DNA from: Candidatus Eiseniibacteriota bacterium
Lineage (GTDB): Bacteria; Orphanbacterota; Orphanbacteria; Orphanbacterales; Orphanbacteraceae
Assembly: GCA_024276995.1 (NCBI GenBank)
Contig: JAJRWB010000044.1
Span: 79,000 to 142,999, forward strand
Direction of reading: 5' to 3'
Length of the DNA: 64,000 bases
Shown here: piece by piece, positions 63,216 through 64,000 of the stretch
Position numbering within the stretch: position 1 is the first letter of the stretch
Layout of the letters: each line of letters starts with the position of its first letter
Made by a program: the position numbers and the translations under genes
The notes under the pieces: model-generated
The model's input: the letters and a program-made list of their open reading frames with translations, nothing else
Database searches by the model: none
What the model was told of the DNA's origin: nothing

Positions 63216-63931
63216 GCCGACCGTCCGAGCAGTTCGCCGATCCTCAGACGGAGCACGGCGACGTACCCCCCCCAGAGCTGGCGAAAACCGAGTTTCGAAT
63301 CGCCCCGCTTCCTGTCGGTGAACACCACCGGGATCTCGCGCAGGACGAGCCCCCTCCTATGCGCGCGGAAGAGCACTTCCTGGACGATGGCCGGCCCCCG
63401 GGATCGGAGCGTCGCGGGGTCGATCTTCTCGAGCGCCTCGCGGCGGAAACAGCGAAAACCGGAGTTCGCATCGCCCACCGGTATTCCGAGGAGGAGGCGG
63501 ATGTAGCCGTTGGCGAGCACGGTGATCCCCCTCCGCCAGAAGGCGCGCTCCGCATCCTCTCCGCCCGGCACGAAGCGGGAACCGAGGGCCACATCGCACA
63601 CCTCGGTCGCCGCCAGGAGGGTTGTGATGTGGCGCGGGTGATGGGAGAAGTCGGCGTCCATCTCGACGATCCGGTCCGCACCCGCATCGAGGGCGGCGAG
63701 AAAACCTTCCCTCCCGGCGAGGCCCCTCCCCCTCGGCCCGACCCGCCGGATCAGCCGGACGTCGTCCCTCCCGGCGGCGATCCGCTCCACTTCCTCCGCC
63801 GTGCCGTCGGGCGAGGCGTCGTCGACGACGATCACGCCAAGATCGCCGGCATCGAGACGGAGAATCTCCTCGAGCAGGGGGCCGATGTTCTCCTTCTCGT
63901 CGTACGTCGGGATGATCACCACCGTCTTCAG
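63212..63931 (-). CDS. Polyprenol-phosphate mannose synthase-like GT2 glycosyltransferase, CTG start proposed
   Basis: The 239-residue protein has the GT2 fold: VVIIPTYDEKENI at the start, VVDDASPDGTAEEV (nucleotide site), EMDADFSHHP (metal DxD) and GDANSGFRCFRREAL. It resembles dolichyl/polyprenyl-phosphate mannose synthases and lacks membrane helices. The frame has no ATG, GTG or TTG between the conserved start and a TTG 22 codons upstream. CTG at 63931 gives M-K-T-V-V-I-I-P-T-Y, the normal family start, has GGAGG eight bases upstream and overlaps the previous gene stop as CTGA. It could supply polyprenyl-phosphate sugar to the GT-C proteins in the window. Confidence 0.88.
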   Translation of the reverse strand: MKTVVIIPTYDEKENIGPLLEEILRLDAGDLGVIVVDDASPDGTAEEVERIAAGRDDVRLIRRVGPRGRGLAGREGFLAALDAGADRIVEMDADFSHHPRHITTLLAATEVCDVALGSRFVPGGEDAERAFWRRGITVLANGYIRLLLGIPVGDANSGFRCFRREALEKIDPATLRSRGPAIVQEVLFRAHRRGLVLREIPVVFTDRKRGDSKLGFRQLWGGYVAVLRLRIGELLGRSA

Positions 63932-64000
63932 CTCGACTTCCTCCCGAGACGAACGACGGCGTCGTGAACCTCTTCGGCAAGGATCGCCCGGTCGCAACCC
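63928..64000 (-). CDS. C-terminal end of an unknown gene (start outside window)
   Basis: The last 23 codons of an open frame end in TGA at 63928-63930, overlapping the CTG start of the GT2 gene. The residues (GCDRAILAEEVHDAVVRLG onward) look like a normal helical protein end. I cannot identify the protein from this length. The overlap itself supports that it is a real coding end. Confidence 0.55.
   Translation of the reverse strand, partial: GCDRAILAEEVHDAVVRLGRKSS

Overview
The window is a GC-rich, gene-dense bacterial chromosome segment of about 50 protein genes. I see no insertion sequences, CRISPR array, rRNA or tRNA. An inner-membrane PpiD-type chaperone, TatA, lipoproteins, a RodZ-like protein and polyprenyl-phosphate sugar enzymes point to a diderm. 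The mix of M16 peptidase pairs, DUF4139, GT-C/TPR proteins, an SLC12-type carrier and a short GlmU would fit an uncultivated phylum of the FCB/Eisenbacteria/Krumholzibacteria kind. That placement is inference and weak.

Layout. 1-6.5 kb: end of a repeat-bearing surface or fibre-like protein, a soluble hybrid histidine kinase, and a catalytic/non-catalytic M16 peptidase pair. 6.5-9.9 kb: iscS-like and nadA transcribed leftward from a near-leaderless promoter, and a divergent ferredoxin-like protein. 9.9-19.5 kb (minus): M23 peptidase, then dnaE, methyltransferase, queG, def and an alkaline-phosphatase-superfamily lipoprotein, the last five tightly coupled. 19.6-21.5 kb (plus): PpiD-like foldase with an intrinsic terminator. 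21.5-28.1 kb (minus): a ten-gene groES-led operon (groES, lysine-less aminotransferase, folK, dNK, panB, panC, GlmU N-domain, HIT, LytR_C, tatA). 28.1-31.8 kb: flavin reductase, GT4 glycosyltransferase, GT-C/TPR glycosyltransferase. 31.8-40.3 kb (minus): YgfK-like Fe-S protein, SLC12-type carrier and a three-subunit molybdenum hydroxylase. 40.5-45.4 kb (plus): acnA and a domain-swapped aconitase-family protein. 45.4-51.2 kb: ABC-F ATPase divergent from an acyltransferase-lipase fusion, a TPR lipoprotein and a 3D-domain protein. 51.2-58.1 kb (minus): coaX, birA, nadC, TMTC-like protein, uvrB interrupted by an in-frame amber codon, and a RodZ-like HTH protein. 58.1-64 kb (minus): DUF4139 protein, valS, methyltransferase, polyprenyl-phosphate-mannose-synthase-like GT2, and the tail of one more gene.

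Themes. Cofactor synthesis recurs: NAD (nadA, nadC), CoA (panB, panC, coaX), folate (folK), biotin attachment (birA) and Fe-S sulfur supply (iscS). A GT2 polyprenyl-phosphate mannose synthase and two GT-C/TPR proteins suggest sugar transfer outside the membrane. Genes are joined by stop-start overlaps of all four NTGA forms, including two where the only sensible start is CTG. The observations most worth following are the amber codon inside uvrB, the YgfK-SLC12-molybdenum hydroxylase cluster, the aminotransferase-fold protein whose PLP lysine is proline, the PlsC-lipase fusion, and the CTG starts.
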